This document shows, one piece after another, positions 42,187-54,669 of a DNA stretch of 64,000 bases. The translations under genes and the position numbers were made by a program. Each line of letters starts with the position of its first letter. Position 1 is the stretch's first letter. The stretch comes from Rhabditoides inermis (Eukaryota; Nematoda; Chromadorea; Rhabditida; Rhabditidae): assembly GCA_963966185.1 (NCBI GenBank), contig CAWZYM010000418.1, forward strand, positions 280,001-344,000, read 5' to 3'. The notes beneath the pieces were generated by a model. That model made no database searches. It saw nothing but the letters and a program-made list of their open reading frames with translations, and was not told where the DNA came from.

Positions 42187-42510
42187 CACACGGCCCGGCT
42201 GCAGGGGCAGCAGCACACGGCCCGGCTGCAGGGGCAGCAGCACACGGCCCGGCTGCAGGGGCAGCAGCACACGGCCCGGCTGCAGGGGCAGCAGCACACG
42301 GCCCGGCTGCAGGGACAGCAGCATCCGGCCCGGCTGCAGGGGCAGCAGCATCCGGCCCGGCTGCAGGGGCAGCAGCACACGGCCCGGCTGCAGGGGCAGC
42401 AGCATCCTCCCGGCCCGGCAGCAGGGGCAGCCTCCCGGTCCGGCAGCAGGGCAGCAGAATCCTCCCGGCCCGGCAGCAGGGGCAGCAGAACCCGGCCCGG
42501 CAGCAGCAGC
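42187..42510. repeat. GC-rich minisatellite, 27-bp unit
   Basis: About eight tandem 27-bp units (ACACGGCCCGGCTGCAGG then GGCAGCAGC), then degenerate copies. It occupies the slot filled elsewhere by the 24-bp minisatellite. Q/P/R- and Cys/Pro-rich open frames here are artefacts of the period. Confidence 0.85.
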
Positions 42511-42799
42511 ACCTGAACGGACAATCATTGCGTACCTGGCAACCGACCTCCCTCCACCACCGCCGCCGCATCGACTGACCCTCACAGCCGTCGTCATTTC
42601 TTACGTCGACTCACGCCACGCCCACTTTGTCTGTCGCATACGGCCGCCCTGTCTGGCGCATACGCTGGCCGTCTGGCGCCACCGTCTACGGCCGAACGGT
42701 GCACGCTAAGCGCGCTAATTTATGGAGATGAAAAATAATGAGATGGAAATGAGATTTGGGCGGAAAAAATCGCCCTCCTATTCTCAAGTAATCTATGAC

Positions 42800-43405
42800 T
42801 AGCATTAACGCGACCAACGAGGGAAAAAGCGAATGCTTCTGAGGGCGCGGCGCTTGTACTACGGTATGCTCGCGCTGCGCGCTTCGCTCGGGGAGCGGCG
42901 GGAGGGGTGCGTGCTCGCCGCTGCGCGGCTCGCTCAGCGTACTGTAGTTACAGTATGCCTGTAGCTACAGTATGCCGAGAGAGCTGCGCGGCACGCCTCC
43001 CTCCCGCCGCTCCCGCTCCTCCTTGGCCGTCGCTTCGCTCCGGCGCTCCGCTGGGTGCTCCGTGGTCGTCGCTCCACTCCTCCCTGGCCGTCGCTCCGCT
43101 CCGCCCGCTCCGCCCGCTCCGCCCGCTCCTCCCGCTCGCTCCGGCGGCGGCGGCTCAACCCAGGCAACCACCCAGGATGGCCGCCGCCGTGTCGACTGAC
43201 CACCACCCCGTCGTCATTTCTTACGTCGACTCACGCCACGCCCACTTTGTCTGTCGCATACGGCCGCCCTGTCTGGCGCATACGCTGGCCGTCGGGCGCC
43301 AGCGTCTACGGCCGAACGGTGCACGCTAAGCGCGCTAATTTATGGAGATGAAAAATAATGAGATGGAAATGAGATTTGGGCGGAAAAAATCGCCCTCCTA
43401 TTCTC
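42800..43405. repeat. GC-rich hairpin mini-unit
   Basis: Homologous to 14310-14911, with a degraded right hairpin arm (TATGCCGAG in place of TACGCTGAG). Confidence 0.7.
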
Positions 43406-43494
43406 AAGAAATCTATGATTGTGTTTGAAACGTATTGGCAAAACTCATGTTTTCAATGTAATCCAAACAATGTTTCAAAATCAACAAAACAATC

Positions 43495-43774
43495 TGCCCC
43501 GGAGCGTAATCGAACCAACGATAGTGAGATTGTCAGCCGAACGCGCTACCAGCTGAGCTATGAGAGCGCTGAGATGAGAGCGAGAGACCGAGCGGTTAAT
43601 TCCGTAACGTCTTAAACCTTGCAGAGTGGCCTCATGAGTGCAATGCGCATTTCGTCAATTCGTCTCTCCGCACCTATCCACTATCCATTTTACCATGCTG
43701 GCATGGGCGTTGTGGTGTAGTGGATAGCGCGTCTGCCTCATGATCCCGCCTCCCGAGTTCGAATCCGGCGCAGT
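43495..43774. repeat. Divergent tRNA-like pair
   Basis: Minus 43495-43573 and plus 43704-43774; the spacer carries an extra GAGAGCGAGAGACC insertion. Confidence 0.65.
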
Positions 43775-44207
43775 GATTTTCACATGTTTTACTAATACAC
43801 GTGATGCCATTTTTTTCTATCACAATGGAACATGCGAGACATCCTCTATACCGAACGATATTCAAACTACCGTACCCGGGTTTGTCGTGCCGGATATAAA
43901 GAAAACATAAGCGACTGCTATTCGAACGTGCTTCACTGTTCTATTTTTTTTTAAATTATTGTGTATGTTTTCTAACGGCGTGCAAAGTACCGTATACCTA
44001 ATTAGAAGTACGAGCATGTGAAATTGCCAGTGAGCCTGTCTTTGATTGGTTTTCTCTCGCTCACCGTACCCGAAATTTGAACTGCAGTACCATCAGAGAA
44101 ACAGAAAGAACGATTCGAAACACTTATTTTGTTGTGTTTGAAACGTATTGGCAAAACTCATGTTTTCAATGTAATCCAAACAATGTTTCAAAATCAACAA
44201 AAAAATC

Positions 44208-44475
44208 TGCCCCGGAGCGGAATCGAACCAACGATCGTGAGATTGTCAGCCGAATGCGCTACCAGCTGAGCTATGAGTGCGCTGAGATCGGGAGCGGTTA
44301 ATTCCGTGACGTCTCAAACCTTGCAGAGTGGTCTCATGAGTGCAATGCGCATCCACGCGATCATCTCTCCGCACCTATGCACTATCCATTTTACCATGCT
44401 GGCATGGGCGTTGTGGTGTAGTGGATAGCGCGTCTGCCTCATGATCGCGCCTCCCGAGTTCGAATCCGGCGCAGT
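44208..44475. repeat. Divergent tRNA-like pair
   Basis: Minus 44208-44286 and plus 44406-44475, corresponding to the second pair of the macro-units. Confidence 0.65.
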
Positions 44476-44619
44476 GATTTTCACATGTTTTACTAATACA
44501 CGTGATGCCATTTTTTTCTATCACAATGGAAGCGAGACATCCTCTATACCGAAACGATATTCAAACTACCGTACCCGGGTTTGTCGTGCCGGATATAGAA
44601 AAAACATCGACGTGAAGAA

Positions 44620-45141
44620 ATGAAAAACAAAAGCAACCGCGCTTCCATAGTGTTTCGTCGTACACACCACGGTGTCGCACGGTGATGCACGGATGACGTG
44701 CAGTAAGTCAGCTGTGCCTGCGTGGTTTTTGTTTGTTGGTTCATTTTGTTTTGTTTTCACAATATGATTCGTGTAGTAAAGTGTTTGATATCATTTGTTA
44801 TTACTATCTTCACGTGCTATATGTGTTTGTTTCGCTTGCCGCACTTGTTTCGTATTGTTTTCGTTCATGTTGTATTTTCTATTATCTTTGAATTTCCTTG
44901 TTGTTGTTTTGTAATGTATGCTCGTTTATCAGTCCGCAACGTGTTCTACATTTATGATATTATTTGTTGCAGGGCGCAGCGCCACCAGCCACCTCACAGT
45001 CCGTTCCAGGTGGGTATTGATCACCATTTTTCATGTATTGTTAAAACATGTTTCACCTTTTTTAGGGGTTTGTATATGAAAGTGTATTTCTTTCAGGTGT
45101 TAGATGCCAAGACCGGCCTGGTCAAGAACTACGGAGTGTGA
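44620..45141 (+). pseudogene. Captured gene fragment (copy 4 of 6)
   Basis: Same length (522 bp) and splice signals as copy 1; N-terminus MKNKSN in place of MNNKSN. The 47-codon frame is intact. Confidence 0.55.
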
Positions 45142-45144
45142 TAC

Positions 45145-45264
45145 AACGAGGAGGAGCGAGCCGAGTCGGAGGAGGAGCGAGCCGATCCGGAGTAGGAGCG
45201 AGCCGAGCGGCAGGAGCGAGCCGGGAGGAGCAGTGCTGAGCTGCGAGGTGGGGAGGACTCTCTT

Positions 45265-45309
<45 letters not shown>

Positions 45310-45842
45310 ACTCGATCGATATCGGGGGTGGGAGTGTTTGGGAGATGGTTTTCGTTGGCGAGGGCCGTCCCCACTCACTCTTTCCTCTGAATCCTTCGAT
45401 TAGCACGCACCCTATCTCTCACTCCTCATATTGTTGTTTCACCTGTGTTTCACCTTGTTTCTCCTTCTTTTCCCTTCCTCTCCCTCGTACCTATTTTTAT
45501 GACGGCGTTCAAAGTACCGTATACCTAATTAGGACTGCAGTACGAAATTAGGACTACTGTCCATACAATTTCCTGCAGTACGCCATGTACCTCATCACTC
45601 GCGCGTGCAGGTAACATATCGATGTGCGTACGTCCTCACTATGCAATAGATATTTAATCGATAGTCGATCGATGTTCATACAGTGAGAGAGGGGGAGAGA
45701 CAAAGAGAGTAAGAGAGGCCGCTTCTCCTTCTCTCTCTCTCGCTTTCCCTCTCTCACTCTCTCTCTCCCCGCTCCCTCTCTCCCTCCCTCTCTCCCTCGC
45801 TCCCTCCCTCCCTCCATTTCTCTCTCCATCTCTCTCTCCCTC
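45145..45842. repeat. Half inverted-repeat arm plus (CT)n microsatellites
   Basis: 45145-about 45410 matches the left arm of the unit A cassette, then diverges after the CGATTAGCACGCA segment. CT tracts at about 45262-45307 and 45728-45842. No right-arm partner nearby. Confidence 0.65.
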
Positions 45843-46577
45843 CAACCTTTCTATCACTACTTTTCCACAAACCAACTCAAACAATCCACTACATACCACT
45901 TATTTAACTCAAATAAACTCAAAACAACCAGGTACGAACACTTTATCCTCACAGAACACAATCAATCTTTTTTTTTAATCTTGAAGTCGGTGATGCAGTC
46001 TTGACGGTCTTGAGACGGACCCGTGAACCTGATCACGTAGTAGATTCCAGTCCATTGGAGACGTCGCACATGAATGATTTGATTATTAAGGTTTAAGGAA
46101 GAAAGATTAGGGAGTCAGACAGAGAAAAAACGCACCTCAGAACGTCGTCCAATGAGGCAGTCAGGCACTGCAAACGGGGTACAGGAAAGCGTCAGAGGCT
46201 GAAATGAATTAAAAGTGAACTACGGAGATTAGGATTACGGTACGTACTAATCGATAACCGATCAATATTAAGGGGGTTGGAGTAATGCGTGATAACTGAA
46301 CGATTCAGGGGAAAGAGTGAAAGAGGACGGCCCTCGCCAAACCAGAGCCGTCTCCCAATCACTCCCACCCCCGAAATCGATCAAATCTACGGTCGGTACT
46401 AAACTACTGTAATCTACAGTAACCCCGACCCACAACTCCTCCTTGCCGCTCCCCGAACATCCGGGCTGGGTCGATGGCGTCCTGACTGAGCGGCAGATGC
46501 TAGAGCTGATCGCCTGGAACAGTGACGTCATCATCAATCGATTTTCTGTTGATTATCAATCGATAATCAACAGAATA
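45843..46577. other. Non-coding array segment with TGACGTCA and hairpin
   Basis: Near-copy of 59046-59775. TGACGTCA at 46523-46530, then a perfect 11-bp hairpin CTGTTGATTAT/ATAATCAACAG (46546-46573). No gene seen. Confidence 0.6.
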
Positions 46578-46635
46578 GAGAGAGAGAGGGGGAGAGAGAG
46601 CGAGAGAGAGCGAGAAAGAGAGGGAGAGAGAGAGC

Positions 46636-46678
<43 letters not shown>
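46578..46678. repeat. (GA)n microsatellite
   Basis: GA tract with GC and GG interruptions, directly after the 46546-46573 hairpin. Confidence 0.8.
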
Positions 46679-46680
<2 letters not shown>

Positions 46681-46759
46681 CCTCACCTCGCTGCTCAGCA
46701 CGGCGGCTCCTCCACGGCGGGCGGCGGCAGGGGGAGCGGCTTCGGCACCGGCCTCGGCA

Positions 46760-46980
46760 GGGGCACCGGCAGCAGGGGCAGCAGCTCCCGGCCCGGCAGC
46801 AGGGGCAGCATCCTCCCGGCCGACAGCAGGGGCAGCAGCATCCTCCCGGCCCGGCAGCAGGGGCAGCAGCTTCCGGCCCGGCAGCAGGGGCAGCAGCACA
46901 CGGCCCGGCTGCAGGGGCAGCAGCACACGGCCCGGAAGCAGGGGCAGCAGCTCCAGGCCCGGCAGCAGGGGCAGCTCCAT
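46760..46980. repeat. GC-rich minisatellite, 27-bp class
   Basis: Variants of the GGCAGCAGC...CGGCCCGGC 27-bp unit; same class as 42187-42510 and 59985-60165. Confidence 0.75.
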
Positions 46981-47411
46981 CTGAAAGGACGATCACTCCG
47001 TACCTGGCAACCGACCTCCCTCCACGACCGCCGCCGCATCAACTGACCACTCACCCCCCGTCATTTCTCACATCGACTCAAGCCACGCCCACTCTGTCTG
47101 GCGCGCAGTGGCACAGGCTAATATTTTTAATTTATGCTAACATATTCCTGTCCAGAAAAATCGCTAATTACCTATATATATATATATACCTATACTAATA
47201 CCTAATTAGAAGTAGGAGCATGTGAAATTGCCAGTGAGCCTGTCTTTGATTAGCTTTCTCTCGCTCACCGTACCCGAAATTTGAACTGCAGTATTGATCA
47301 GGAAAACAGAAAGAACGATTTAAAACACTTATGTTGTTGTGTTTGAAACTTGGCAAAACTTATGTTTTCAATGTAATCCAAACAATGTTTCAAAGTCAAC
47401 AAAACAATCTG

Positions 47412-47622
47412 CCCCGGAGCGGAATCCATCCAACGATCGTGAGATTGTCAGCCGAACGCGCTACCAGCTGAGCTATGAGAGCGCTGAGATCGGGAGCGGT
47501 TAATTCCGTGACGTCTCAAACCTTGCAGAGTTGTCTCATGAGTGCAATGCGCATCCACGCGATCATCTCTCCGCACCTATCGTGCCTCCCGAGTTCGAAT
47601 CCGGCGCAGTGATTTTCACATG
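47412..47622. repeat. Divergent tRNA-like pair, damaged
   Basis: Duplicate of 11391-11602 with the same box B mutation and truncated plus half. Confidence 0.65.
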
Positions 47623-48044
47623 TTTTACTAATACACGTGATGTCATTTTTTTATCACACTGGAAAATGCGACATCCTCTATTCCGACCGTATCCGATATT
47701 CAAACTACCGTACCCGAATGTGTCGTACCGGATATAGAGAAAATAGAGACGATTGCCATTCGAACGTGCATCACTGTTCTATTTTTTTTTTTTAATTTAT
47801 GTTGTGTTTGTTTTATGACGGCGAAGTACCGTATACCTAATTAAAAGTACGAGCATGTGAAATTGCCAGTGAGCTGACTTTGATTGGCTTTCTCTTGCTC
47901 ACCGTACCCGAAATTTGAACTGCAGTACCATCAGAAAAACAGAAAGAACGATTTAAATACTTATTTTGATGTGTTTGAAACGTATTGGGCAAAACTTATG
48001 TTTTCAAAGTAATCCAAACAATGTTTCAAAGTCAACAAAACAAT

Positions 48045-48313
48045 CAGCCCCGGAGCGGAATCGAACCAACGATCGTGACATTGTCAGCCGAACGCGCTAC
48101 CAGCTGATCTATGAGAGCGCTGAGATTGCGATCGGTTAATTCCGTAATGTCTCAAAGCTTGCAGACTGGCCTCATAAGTGCGATGCGCATCTCCGCGATC
48201 ATCTCTCCGCACCTATCCACTATCCATTTGACATGCTGGCATGGGCGTTGTGGTGTAGTGGATAACGCGTCTGCCTCATGATTGTGCCTCTCGAGTTCGA
48301 ATCCGGCGCAGTG
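48045..48313. repeat. Divergent tRNA-like pair
   Basis: Duplicate of 12025-12293. Confidence 0.65.
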
Positions 48314-48698
48314 ATTTTCACTTGTTTTGCCAACGCATACAATGTCATATTTTTGCTATCACAATGGAACATGCGACAGTCTCTATACCGACCGTATCCG
48401 ATATTCAAACTACCGTACCCGGGTTTGTCGTACCGGTTATCAAAAAAAAATCATAAGCGAGTGACATTCGAAAGTGCTTCAATGTTGGTTTTTCAAATTT
48501 ATTTTGTGTCTGTTTTATGACAGCGTTCAAAGTACCGTATGCCTAATTCGGACCGAGCTGCAGTGCGAAAATTAGGAATACTGTACATACAGTATCCTAC
48601 AGTAAGTGCAGTACCTTAACACTCGCGCACGCACAGCTAACAACTGGACGTGTGCACGTCATCACTATTAAATCGATATTCGATCGATGTACACAGAT

Positions 48699-48700
48699 CA

Positions 48701-48731
<31 letters not shown>

Positions 48732-48739
48732 AAGAGAGA

Positions 48740-48777
<38 letters not shown>

Positions 48778-49024
48778 AGACTTCTGCACTCCTCTCCTCC
48801 TCCTCCTTCCTCCCCCTCCTACCACTCTCCTTCCACATTTTCCACAAAAACAGTTGGTTTTACGACGGCGTTCAAAGTACCGTATACCTAATACGGACCA
48901 AGCTGCAGTACGGAAATTAGGTGTACTGTTCACACATTACCCGTCAGTGAGCGCAGCACGCGCGAGTGTCGCAGCACGCGCAAACAACTTGATGTGCACT
49001 CCTCACACTTCTTCTCTCTCTCCC

Positions 49025-49080
<56 letters not shown>

Positions 49081-49169
49081 ACAGTATCATAATCCAAAAA
49101 CAGTTGAGTAGGAGAAAGAAAAAGAAGGAGAGAGAGAGAGAAAGAGAGAGATGGATGGAAAGAGAGGGA

Positions 49170-49221
<52 letters not shown>

Positions 49222-49630
49222 CTCAACAACTTTTTCAACAAAAACAACAACAACAACCAAACAATAACAACAACAAACAACAACAACTCAAGTTTCAACT
49301 CAACAATCCCAAAAACCAACTATGAATCAGTCCACTGCCAATACCACTACTGCCACATCTCAAACAACCTCGAAACAACATGGTACAAATGGATTTATTG
49401 ACATTGAGAAATACAACAACGAATACATATTCAATCGATTAATAATCACTGCTGAAATAATAGACATAAAGAGGGAAAGATGGAGAGAGAGAGAGAGAGA
49501 GGGGGAGAGAACGGGAAGAGAGGTAGGATGCGTGAAAATCGAAAGATTCAGAGGAAAGAGTGAGTGGGGACGGCCCTCGCCAACGAGAACCACCTCCCAC
49601 TCAATCCCACCCCCGATATCGATCGAGTAA

Positions 49631-49669
<39 letters not shown>
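48699..49669. repeat. (GA)n / (CT)n microsatellite cluster
   Basis: Duplicate of 12678-13656, with small tract-length differences. Confidence 0.85.
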
Positions 49670-49672
<3 letters not shown>

Positions 49673-49751
49673 CCCCACCTCGCAGCTCAGCACTGCTCCT
49701 CCCAGCTCGCTCCTCCCGCCTCACGCTCGGCTCGCTCGGCTCCTCCTCCCG

Positions 49752-50050
49752 CCCGCTCCCGCTCCTCCAGCTGCTCCCGCTCCCGCTCCTCCAGCTGCTC
49801 CCGCTCCCGCTCCCGCTCCTCCCGCCGCTCCCCCCGCTCGGCTCGCTCGGCTCCTCCTCCCGCCCGCTCCCGCTCCTCCAGCTGCTCCCGCTCCCGCTCC
49901 TCCAGCTGCTCCCGCTCCCGCTCCCGCTCCTCCCGCCGCTCCTCCCGCCGCTCCTCCCGCTCGGCTCGCTCGGCTCCTCCTCCCGCCCGCTCCCGCTCCT
50001 CCAGCTGCTCCCGCTCCCGCTCCGCTCCTCCCTGGCCGTCGCTCCGCTCC
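49752..50050. repeat. GC-rich minisatellite, 24-bp unit
   Basis: Duplicate of 13737-14035, with one visible base change in the CCCCCGCTCGG spacer. Confidence 0.8.
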
Positions 50051-50324
50051 GGCGCTCGCTCCGCTCCTCCCGCTCCCGCTCGCTCCGGCGGCGGCGGCTC
50101 AACCAAGGCAACCGCCTAGGATGACCGCCGCCGTGTCGACTGACCACCTCGACGCCGTCATTCCTTACGTCCACCCTTTGGCCACGCCCACTTCATTATG
50201 CCGGCATGGAAATGAGGCGTTCCCGCCACCGCGCAGACTGCACAGGCTAAGATATACTAATTTATGGTAAATAAGGGCTGCGGAGAAAATCGCCTTGCCA
50301 CTCTCAAGTATATCGGTGACTAGC

Positions 50325-50930
50325 ATTAACGCGACCAACGAGGGAAAAAGCGAATGCTTCTGAGGGCGCGGCGCTTGTACTACGGTATGCTCGCGCTGCG
50401 CGCTTCGCTCGGGGAGCGGCGGGAGAGACCCGTGCTCGCCGCTGCGCGGCTCGCTCAGCGTACTGTAGTTACAGTATGCCTGTAGCTACAGTACGCTGAG
50501 CGTGCCGCGCGGCACGTCCTCCTCCCGCTCCTCCTTGGCCGTCGCTCCGCTCCGGCGCTCCGCTGGGTGCTCCGTGGTCGTCGCTCCGCTCCTCCCTGGC
50601 CGTCGCTCCGCTCCGCCCGCTCCGCCCGCTCCTCCCGCTCGCTCCGGCGGCGGCGGCTCAACCCAGGCAACCACCCAGGATGGCCGCCGCCGTGTCGACT
50701 GACCACCACCCCGTCGTCATTTCTTACGTCGACTCACGCCACGCCCACTTTGTCTGTCGCATACGGCCGCCCTGTCTGGCGCATACGCTGGCCGTCTGGC
50801 GCCAGCGTCTACGGCCGAGCGGTGCACGCTAAGCGCGCTAATTTATGGAGATGAAAAATAATGAGATGGAAATGAGATTTGGGCGGAAAAAATCCCCTTG
50901 CCACTCTCAAGATGTCTATGACTAGCATTA
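50325..50930. repeat. GC-rich hairpin mini-unit
   Basis: Single copy where block copy 1 has two; hairpin arms 50452-50474 and 50480-50502. Confidence 0.75.
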
Positions 50931-51289
50931 ACGAATAGTGAGTCAAATGGAGCATGCTTCTGAGGGGGCGGCGCTCGTACTACCGTATGCTCGCCGCTGC
51001 GCGACTCGCTCGGGGAGCGACGGGAGAGACGCGCGTGCTCGCCGCTGCGCGGCTCGCTCAGCGTACTGTAGCTACAGTATGCCTGTAGATACAGTATCGC
51101 AATTGGCGTCGCGCGCGCACTTTCGCCTCTCGTAGTTGGGTTTTTTGCGAAAAATTTGCGATTCCCGACGCTTTCTCTCGGCAACTTTTGCGTTATGCGA
51201 CGTTCAAATAAAGGAATTACGCTTCTCGAATTACTCTCCGGACCGCCACCATCTCCTGGTCATTCGAAATTGCGTGCAAGAACGGTGGG

Positions 51290-51645
51290 GTGTGGCAGAT
51301 GGCACGTTTGCATTCCAATATGTTTTCACAAATTCGAATGCTGTCTGAGTTGAGTTGTTTTGTTGTGTCTGCATCATCACCAGAGAACAGCACGTTCGCA
51401 GCCAGCGAAATCAGCTGCAGCAAATAAATATTAAAAAAAAAACGAAAGATCAATCAGTACAAAATTATTATCTTATCAATACAAAATGGATGTATGCTTG
51501 CATCCAATCCAATCAAGCAAGCTTCTCGAAAAGCGGCAGTGGAAACTCTTGTTTTCGACTCGTAGAACCAGTCGCAGCGCCGGGATTTATCAGTCATAGC
51601 GACAAATGTGCGCCGGGTTCACGGACAGCAAAGAAATTTATATCC
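51290..51645. other. About 350-bp segment absent from macro-units A-C
   Basis: Follows GAACGGTGGGGTG and ends before CTACAACCTTGTTGG. Units A-C have ACAACAACAG in its place. Near-copies at about 56215-56565 and 61925-62275. It contains GCAGCAAATAAAT followed by an A-run; no gene seen. Confidence 0.6.
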
Positions 51646-51800
51646 TACAACCTTGTTGGATAGTTTGACTATCGTTATGAAAGCGTGCGATACCAGTTCA
51701 ATTTGGAAAAAAATGTTCTGTTGAAACTTATCGGCATAATGTATTCTTTCAAAACGTTTTGTTGACTTCCAAACAATGTTTCAAAGTCAACAAAACAATC

Positions 51801-52070
51801 TGCCCAGGAGCGGATTCGATCCAACGATCGTGAGATTGTCAGCCGAACGCGCTACCAGCTGAGCTACGAGTGCGCTGAGATTGCGAGTGGTTAATTCGGA
51901 AACGTCTCAAAGCTTGCAGACTGGCCTCATGAGTGCAATGCGCATTTCGTCAAATCGTCTCTCCGCACCTATCCACGATCCATTTGATCAGGCTGGCATG
52001 GACGTTGTGGTGTAGTGGATAATGCGTCCGCCTCTCGATCGTGCCTCTCGAGTTCGATTCCGACGGAGTC
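51801..52070. repeat. Divergent tRNA-like pair
   Basis: Minus 51801-51878 and plus 52000-52070; the plus box B is altered (GAGTTCGATTCCGACGG). Confidence 0.6.
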
Positions 52071-52508
52071 TTTTCACATGTTTTGCCTACGCATGCAATG
52101 TCATAGTTTTGCTATCACAATGGAACATGCGACAGTCTCTATACCGACCGATATTCAAACTACCGTACCCGGGTTTGTCGTACCGGATATAGAGAAAACA
52201 GAGACGACTGCCATTCGAACGTGCTTCACTGTTCTATTTTTTAAAAATTATTTTGTGTATGTTTTCTGACGGCGTGCAAAGTACCGTATACCTAATTAAA
52301 AGTACGAGCATGTGAAATTGCCAGGGAGCCTGTCTTTGATTGGCTTTCTCTCGCTCACCGTATTCGAAATATGAACTGCAGTACCATCAGAAAAACAGAA
52401 AGAACGATTTAAAACACTTATGACTTATGTTGTTGTGTTTGAAACGTATTGGCAAAACTTATGTTTTCAATGTAATCCAAACATTGTTTCAAAGTCAACA
52501 AAACAGTC

Positions 52509-52778
52509 TGCCCCGGAGCGGAATCGATCCAACGATCGTGAGATTGTCAGCCGAATGCGCTACCAGCTGAACTATGAGAGCGCTGAGATCGGGAGCGGTT
52601 AGTTCCGTGACGTCTCAAAGCTTGCAGAGTGGTCTCATGAGTGCAATGCGCATTTCGTCAATTCGTCTCCTCGCACCTATCCACGATCTATTTGATCATG
52701 CTGGCATGGTCGTTGTAGTGTAGTGGATAGCGCGTCTGCCTCATGATCGTGCCTCTCGAGTTCGAATCCGGCACAGTG
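52509..52778. repeat. Divergent tRNA-like pair
   Basis: Minus 52509-52587 and plus 52708-52778. Confidence 0.65.
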
Positions 52779-53163
52779 ATTTTCGCATGTTTTGCCAAAA
52801 CACGCATTGTCATACTTTTGCTATCACACTGGAAAATGCGACATCCTCTATACCGACCGTATCCAATATTCAAACTACCGTACCCGGGTTTGTCGTACCG
52901 GTTATCAAAAAAAAATCATAAGCGAGTGACATTCGAAAGTGCTTCAATGTTGTTTTTTCAAACTTATTGTGTGTCTGTTTTCTGACGGCGTGCAAGTACC
53001 GTATGCCTAATTTGGACCGAGCTGCAGTGCGAAAATTAGGAGTACTGTACATACAGTATCCTACAGTAAGTGCAGCACCTTGAAACTCGCGCACGCACAG
53101 CTAACAAGTGGACGTGTGCACGCAATCACTATTTAATCGATATTCGATCGATAATCGATCGAT

Positions 53164-53168
53164 GTTCA

Positions 53169-53229
<61 letters not shown>

Positions 53230-53285
53230 AGAGGGGGAGGGAGAGGGAGAGAGAGATAGTAGCCTCCTACACTCCTGTTCTCCTT

Positions 53286-53323
<38 letters not shown>

Positions 53324-53425
53324 CATCTCTCCCTCCATCTCTCTCTCTCCCTCCCTCCCTCCCTCCCTCCCTCCCTCCCTCCCTCCCTCCATCTCTCTTT
53401 CCATCTCTCTCTCTCTCCCTCCAAG
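53164..53425. repeat. (CA)n-(GA)n and (CT)n/(CCCT)n microsatellites
   Basis: CA 53165-53187, GA to about 53260, then CT and a CCCT-rich tract at 53285-53425. Confidence 0.8.
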
Positions 53426-54150
53426 TTTTCCATTACTACTTTTCCACAAACCAACTCAAACAATCCACTACATACCACTTATTTAACTCAAATAAACTCA
53501 AAATAACCAGGTACGAACACTTTATCCTCACAGAACACAGTCAATCTTTTTTTTTAATCTTGTCGATGTAGCAGTCGTGATGGTCTTGAGACAGACCCGT
53601 GAGCGTGGTAGATTCGTCACGTGGTAAATTCCAGTCCATTGGAGACGGCGCACATGAATGATTGGATTATTGAGGTTTAAGAAAGAGAGATTAGGGAATC
53701 AGACAGAGAAAAAACGCACCTCATAATGCCGTCATATGATCCAGCCGGGCACGGAAAACGGATACTGGAACGCGTTATAGGCTGAAATGAGTAGAAATGA
53801 ACTACGGAATTTAGGATTACGGTACGTACTAATCGATAATCGATCAATGGAAAGGGGGAAAGGTGAGTGAATATGCAACGATGCAGGGGAAAGAGAGAAA
53901 GAGGACGACCCACGCCAAACGAGAGCCATCTCCCAATCTCTCCCACCCCCGATATCGTTCAAATCTACAGTCGGTACGAAACTACTGTAATCTACAGTAA
54001 CCCCGACCCACATCTCTTTCCTGCTGCTCCCCGCATAGGATGGCGATGTCGGCGGCCAGCTGTCAGAGCGGTAGATGCGGGTGTGGTAGTCTGGAACTGT
54101 GACGTCAATATCAAACGATAATATGTTGATTATCAATCGATAACCAAGAG
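53426..54150. other. Non-coding array segment with TGACGTCA
   Basis: Homologous to 41221-42019; TGACGTCA at 54100-54107, and the following hairpin is imperfect (GTTGATTAT...ATAACCAAG). No gene seen. Confidence 0.55.
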
Positions 54151-54274
54151 ATGTAGAGAGAGAGAGAGAGAGAGAGAGGGGGAGAGAGGGAGAGAGAGAC
54201 ATCCTCACCTCTCCGGTCTGCTCTGTGTCTCCTCCACGGCGGCAGGTGTAGGCGGCCATCCAACGGCGGCGGCA

Positions 54275-54400
54275 GGTGCAGCGGGGGCAGCAGCATCCTC
54301 CCGGCCCGGCAGCAGGGGCAGCAGCACGCGGCCAGGCAGCAGGGGCAGCAGCTCCCGGACTGCGGCGGCAGGGACGGCGGGTCCGGGGCGGGAGCAGCTT
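54275..54400. repeat. Short GC-rich minisatellite, 27-bp class
   Basis: Only about three to four degenerate units of GGGGCAGCAGC...CCCGGCAGCA; the shortest representative in the window. Confidence 0.6.
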
Positions 54401-54669
54401 CAGCCCGGCCCGGCGTCGGCAGCACCTGAAAGGGTCGGCAGGTAGGGGAAGGGAGGAAGGTACCTGTCAGCCGCCCAGCGCGGCCGCCGCCGTGTCGACT
54501 GACCCCCTCCACGCCGTCATTCCTTACGTCCACCCTTTGGCCACGCCCACTTCATTATGCCGGCATGGAAATGAGGTATTCCCGCCACCGCGCAGTGGCA
54601 CAGGCTAAGATATACTAATTTATGGTAAATAAGGGCTGCGGAGAAAATCGCCTTCCCATTCTCTAGAGA

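Larger units (their letters stand above)
47199..51290. repeat. Segmental repeat block, copy 2 (partner at 11178-15880)
   Basis: Near-identical to 11178-about 15880. It starts exactly at TACCTAATTAGAAGTAGG after a (TA)n run at about 47173-47188, and lacks one of the two 602-bp mini-units. Confidence 0.85.

Noticed and set aside
42098..42597. Cys/Pro-rich and Gln-rich 'proteins' over the 27-bp repeat
   Set aside because: Artefact of a 27-bp period; all frames are open and no homologue is recognisable.
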